Assembly (NCBI RefSeq): GCF_002926065.1
Contig: NZ_PREZ01000006.1
Span: 186,001 to 250,000 of the forward strand
DNA length: 64,000 nucleotides
Origin: Jeotgalibacillus proteolyticus
GTDB lineage: Bacteria > Bacillota > Bacilli > Bacillales > Jeotgalibacillaceae
Direction of reading: 5' to 3'
A program made the position numbers and the translations under genes. This document shows positions 60,795 through 64,000 of this stretch, piece by piece. Position 1 is the stretch's first letter. Each line of letters begins with the position of its first letter. The notes beneath the pieces were generated by a model. That model was not told the origin of the DNA and searched no databases. It saw only the letters and a program-made list of their open reading frames with translations.

Positions 60795-60931
60795 CAAAGA
60801 TAACGTTCAACACTTGGATACCTTTCACCCAGACTTGTGATTTTGAAACCAAAATGCCGATAAAAATCTACTGCATCATTATCAGTTTCGGCTGAAACCA
60901 AAGAATGTTTTTTAAGTACATAATTAATCAT
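60776..60931 (-). pseudogene. C-terminal remnant of a GNAT acetyltransferase
   Basis: From 60931 the frame reads [20 protein letters not shown] then [16 protein letters not shown], the last beta-strand region of GNAT proteins ([16 protein letters not shown]). The acetyl-CoA loop is missing. Repeat S-like sequence (60950-60976) borders it, and its end overlaps the flavin reductase remnant. Confidence 0.7.
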
Positions 60932-60993
60932 TTTATTTCCTTTTTTATTCTTAAAGGAATGCTCCCGTTAGTTGAAAATGGATTTAATTATCT

Positions 60994-61863
60994 TTACCCA
61001 AAAACTTGTGCCGCAATAGCGAATAATTCTTTGTTTCTGAATGGCATATTAATAGAGTTTTTTATCATAATTGGAGGTTCACTAACTTTTACAAATCCGC
61101 TTTTCTCCAAGAATAACATTAACTCGTCATTATTGGATGTCACATCAATCCTTAACTTTCCTTGATGATTATGAGCCAATCCATCGATTATTAAAGCTGC
61201 TGTTTGCGGATCTGGTGCTACTATAGGTCCTAATATTAGATTTATTGGTCCTAATATGGATAATCCATATCCAGTAATCTTTCCCTTTTGATTTCTAACA
61301 ACTAAACATTGTTTTGATTGATCTATCCGGTTAAGAAGAAATTTTCTTCTCTTATCACCAAACGCTGCCAAATCTAATTCAACAATTTCATTAAAATCAT
61401 TCTCACTGTATTTCTCTAAGGTAATTTCTCGATTAATAAACATTTGAGTCTGATTATATCTATCACATAAATACTTATGTACATAGTCGACAGTAATAAA
61501 ACCCAGGTTTTCATATAGGGGTTTCCCATCTTCAGTTGAAATTAACATTATTGAGGTGTCTTTAGAGACACTGTCTATACATTTGTTTGTGGCTTTTTTC
61601 CCCAAGCCTAAACCTCTATATTCTTTATTAACAATGACCATACCAATTGAAGCTAAATCAGTATCATATGGTATTATTGCTGCACTCGAGACAATTTTCC
61701 CCTCAGCATTTATATGTCCGAATATTTTACCTGATGACATAACAGTTCTAATCTCATATTCATCATAATCCCAGTTAACTGATGCAGAAAGTTTTATTAA
61801 ATCTCTTACGTCATATTTATCAAACTGCACTAATTCTAGTACTGTTTTATTGTTTGTATGCAT
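60994..61863 (-). CDS. GNAT-family acetyltransferase with second C-terminal acyltransferase domain
   Basis: The 289-residue protein has an N-terminal GNAT domain (MVIVNKEYRGLGLGKKATNK; LYENLGFITVDYVHKY) and a second domain (about 150-289: KITGYGLSILGPINLILGPI; FLEKSGFVKVSEPPIMIK) like the Acetyltransf_18 fold. ATG at 61863 follows AAGGGGA. Substrate unknown. Confidence 0.85.
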   Translation of the reverse strand: MHTNNKTVLELVQFDKYDVRDLIKLSASVNWDYDEYEIRTVMSSGKIFGHINAEGKIVSSAAIIPYDTDLASIGMVIVNKEYRGLGLGKKATNKCIDSVSKDTSIMLISTEDGKPLYENLGFITVDYVHKYLCDRYNQTQMFINREITLEKYSENDFNEIVELDLAAFGDKRRKFLLNRIDQSKQCLVVRNQKGKITGYGLSILGPINLILGPIVAPDPQTAALIIDGLAHNHQGKLRIDVTSNNDELMLFLEKSGFVKVSEPPIMIKNSINMPFRNKELFAIAAQVFG

Positions 61864-62376
61864 TTACAAATCCCCTTATTTTGGTACTATTCTTATAATA
61901 CTTTAATTTCGTCCTTCCTTAACTAACCTGCCCCGATAGTTTAAGTTCATTTTTTCACAAATTTCAATATAGGATTCATTCTACAAATTCAGTTTACACC
62001 GAACCCCCCCTTCGTTGAAGATGTACAGAGGGCAAGGGTAACGCAAAGATGGCATTCCTTATAAGTCCTTCAGCTGCGCCACTAGCAGGGAAATAGTTTG
62101 CTGCAGAAAAAATTGCATCTAAGAGATTCATTACCGCCGTTCATCCTCTGATGCAGGGCTTAGCGAGTCATTGCCAGATATGAGATAGGGAGTCAATTCT
62201 GGCAGAGATGAATAAGCTAGTTTTTGGGACTGGAACGATACTTAACGTACTGAGATTGTTTTGTTGATTTTCTACTCAACTGGTACAGCTGACGCAAGTC
62301 AATCCAATCTATCGTACAGCAATCTATTTCGGAATGAACCGCACTTAGGTAGAGACAATAATTGGTGCAATACATG
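61864..62376. other. Gap without recognisable gene
   Basis: It starts with a repeat S-like segment (61920-61945: AACTAACCTGCCCCGATAGT). A minus-strand frame between 62217 and about 62335 reads CCTIDWIDLRQLYQLSRKST and looks protein-like, but it has no start and I cannot place it. No RNA gene seen. Confidence 0.4.
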
Positions 62377-62377
62377 A

Positions 62378-62428
62378 AAAAGGTGTCAGCCCTCAAAGGT
62401 GTGATCTTTGGGGCTGACACCTTTTTTA
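62378..62428. terminator. Terminator of the SLC13-type transporter gene
   Basis: Stem AAAAGGTGTCAGCCC/GGGCTGACACCTTTT with an inner CAAAG/CTTTG stem and T-run, 50 nt past the transporter stop; T-runs on both sides. Confidence 0.88.
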
Positions 62429-62476
62429 ATTCTTGCCTGTAAATGAAAATTCGCGTTATTTTCGGGCGGAGTCTGG

Positions 62477-63928
62477 TTACATCCCCGTCCATTGCCAGTA
62501 AGTGAAGTAAAAGAGCATCATCACGCCTATATATAACGGCATTAGTATCCTGCTGATTTTTAAAAGATCATTCGCATCAATGCCATCCTTGCCTTCCTCG
62601 TAAAATAACAGTAATGCTTTGGAGCTGACTGGAAAGGTAACGCAATAGTTCATTCCAATCAGGCTGATAAATACCATTGCGACCGGATCCACACCGACCG
62701 TTTGGCTGAATAGGATAATGCCCGGTATCAGGACGACAGCCCGAGTGGTGTGGGAGGTGATGTATAGATGACTTGTGACGGTTACGATCAAGATGGCAAG
62801 GACCAAAAGCCATTCGGGAGAAGATTCAAATACTGCCAGAAATGAAAGCATATGCTTTTGCGTCCAGCTGACTACCCCTGTATCCCCCAAAGCTTTTCCT
62901 AGCGCGGTGGCTGCTGCTACGAACAATACAAGATTCCAGGATACTGATTCAATCCCTTCCTTCCAGCTGATAACTCCATACCTGGGCATCATATAAATGA
63001 AAGCTCCGACCATTGTCACAAAGGCTATGTCATAGTGATGGATACTTTCTGTCATCCATCCCGCTACCAATAGAATGATGAACAGAATGGTCTGCTTTTC
63101 TTTTTTGCCTAATGTTTTTTGGGCGGCTGCAGGATCTGAACGTTCAGTGAAGTCTGATGCTTGTGTTTCCTCCTTTCCTTTTGGGCGAAGAGTCCATTTT
63201 ATCGTGTAGAGAGATATGACCGAAATGGCGACTGCGAATGGTGTTCCCCATACAAACCATTGGATAAAAGATATGCCTTCCCCGACCGTGCTTTCCAAAA
63301 GACTGACCCCGATGATATGGGATCCTGCTCCGATCAATGTCGCAGAGGTACTCATCAATATGATGATCGGGACCAGAAGCGATAGGGTGGAGCGTTCCTT
63401 TGCTGACAAGTACTCACCAAATTTATCGATGAACGGCTTAGACAAAGCAGCCCGCCCTGAGGTCGAGGGGATGAAGAATGCCGTCAGTATTAAGATGGCA
63501 CTCACCCCCTTAAATGCGGACGAGATACTCGTTGATCTGTCAATGACGTATGAAGACATTCTGTCTGTAAGGCCGGATTTTTTAAATGCCTCTCCAATGA
63601 TAAATGCCCCAATCATCAGCCAGACTACTTCTTCTGAAAGAGATTGATATAACACCCCTGAAGGCTGTGCATTTAAAAGGATCATAAAAAGGATCAGGCC
63701 GATTGCCACATAGCCTGCAGGAAGGGAGGTCAAAATCCACAAAGCCATGGCAGAAAGGAAGGAGAATAGGGCTGCTTTTCCTTGATAGCTTAATTCCCCC
63801 GCCACAGTTAAGATGAACAATAAAAAAAATAGATGCAGACCTAAAAGGACTTTCATTTTCCCTTGAATATGCGGAAGCTTGTTCATGAGTTTGTGTTTTC
63901 TCTCATGTTTTTCGGTACGCGTTTTCAT
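62477..63928 (-). CDS. SLC13/DASS-family anion transporter
   Basis: The 483-residue protein has 11-12 helices with the DASS pattern: SEEVVWLMIGAFIIGEAFKK, IPSTSGRAALSKP, the SNT-like turn TSATLIGAGSHIIG, and TSHTTRAVVLIPG in the second half. Family members carry dicarboxylates, citrate or sulfate with sodium. ATG at 63928 follows GGAAGG; a second in-frame ATG lies 15 codons later. Substrate unknown. Confidence 0.83.
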   Translation of the reverse strand: MKTRTEKHERKHKLMNKLPHIQGKMKVLLGLHLFFLLFILTVAGELSYQGKAALFSFLSAMALWILTSLPAGYVAIGLILFMILLNAQPSGVLYQSLSEEVVWLMIGAFIIGEAFKKSGLTDRMSSYVIDRSTSISSAFKGVSAILILTAFFIPSTSGRAALSKPFIDKFGEYLSAKERSTLSLLVPIIILMSTSATLIGAGSHIIGVSLLESTVGEGISFIQWFVWGTPFAVAISVISLYTIKWTLRPKGKEETQASDFTERSDPAAAQKTLGKKEKQTILFIILLVAGWMTESIHHYDIAFVTMVGAFIYMMPRYGVISWKEGIESVSWNLVLFVAAATALGKALGDTGVVSWTQKHMLSFLAVFESSPEWLLVLAILIVTVTSHLYITSHTTRAVVLIPGIILFSQTVGVDPVAMVFISLIGMNYCVTFPVSSKALLLFYEEGKDGIDANDLLKISRILMPLYIGVMMLFYFTYWQWTGM

Positions 63929-64000
63929 GATAGGGAGCCTTCCTTTTGTTTTTGGCAATGTTTAATCCAATGCTAACTTGCCTTAACACCATTTCGGTGC

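Noticed and set aside
62217-62492. 91-codon minus-strand frame as a gene
   Set aside because: It starts inside the transporter gene's end, reads through a strong terminator and has no ribosome site; only a short inner part looks protein-like.

Overview
The window looks like chromosome of a spore-forming, salt-adapted member of the Bacillaceae. The reasons are a CotA-type spore-coat laccase, HslO, YkvR, OhrR/Ohr and a DgcW-like protein arranged as in Bacillus, strong AGGAGG-type ribosome sites with frequent GTG and TTG starts, low to middling GC, and a complete-looking ectoine/hydroxyectoine uptake and breakdown locus. The genus cannot be fixed from this sequence alone. No rRNA or tRNA gene and no CRISPR array was seen.

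Region by region. 0-1.6 kb: organic hydroperoxide pair ohr/ohrR. 1.6-11.3 kb: ectoine/hydroxyectoine locus, all on the minus strand (eutB, a PucR-type activator, then doeA-eutC-PLP enzyme-M20 hydrolase-BCCT transporter), with the tail of a lost aldehyde dehydrogenase between the last two. 11.5-12.6 kb: an orphan peptide with a lasso-peptide-type leader, next to an acyltransferase-like gene. 12.9-18.4 kb: trehalose-type PTS permease divergent from a GH63-like glycosidase, with treR nearby; between them a zinc-ribbon protein and a membrane-anchored coiled-coil protein with Ltp-type repeats. 18.6-26 kb: acetyltransferases, VanZ, Dus, EamA and VOC genes interspersed with decayed gene pieces and repeats. 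26-33 kb: PadR/HAAS pair, a four-domain c-di-GMP enzyme, an Rrf2-flavoprotein-methyltransferase operon, and an AEC transporter. 33-40 kb: msrA, cotA, aldo-keto reductase, epimerase, MFS transporter, sigma factors. 40.6-41.7 kb: FusB-family gene behind a leader peptide and a long hairpin. 43-48 kb: two-component system with a broken regulator, then a truncated mobilisation relaxase and a DUF2935 gene (plasmid-like scar). 49-53.3 kb: copper-type region, where a minus-strand operon with a 43-cysteine repeat protein, a His-tailed membrane protein and a 53-residue protein is divergent from ycnI-copC-copD. 53.7-61.9 kb: DUF3231, ykvR, luciferase-like monooxygenases, an Rrf2-controlled operon ending in hslO, decayed flavin reductase and acetyltransferase pieces, and a GNAT gene. 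62.4-64 kb: SLC13-type transporter.

How parts fit together: the BCCT carrier would import ectoines, DoeA would open the ring, EutB/EutC would deal with the hydroxyl of hydroxyectoine, and the M20 hydrolase would remove the acetyl group in place of the usual DoeB; the expected DoeC-type dehydrogenase survives only as a C-terminal scrap. In the copper region, periplasmic-face copper binding (YcnI, CopC) and membrane transfer (CopD) are paired with what looks like a very Cys-rich metallothionein-like protein; this is the most likely undescribed system in the window. Many gaps hold gene fragments bordered by two families of small dispersed repeats, so the accessory stretches are undergoing reduction.
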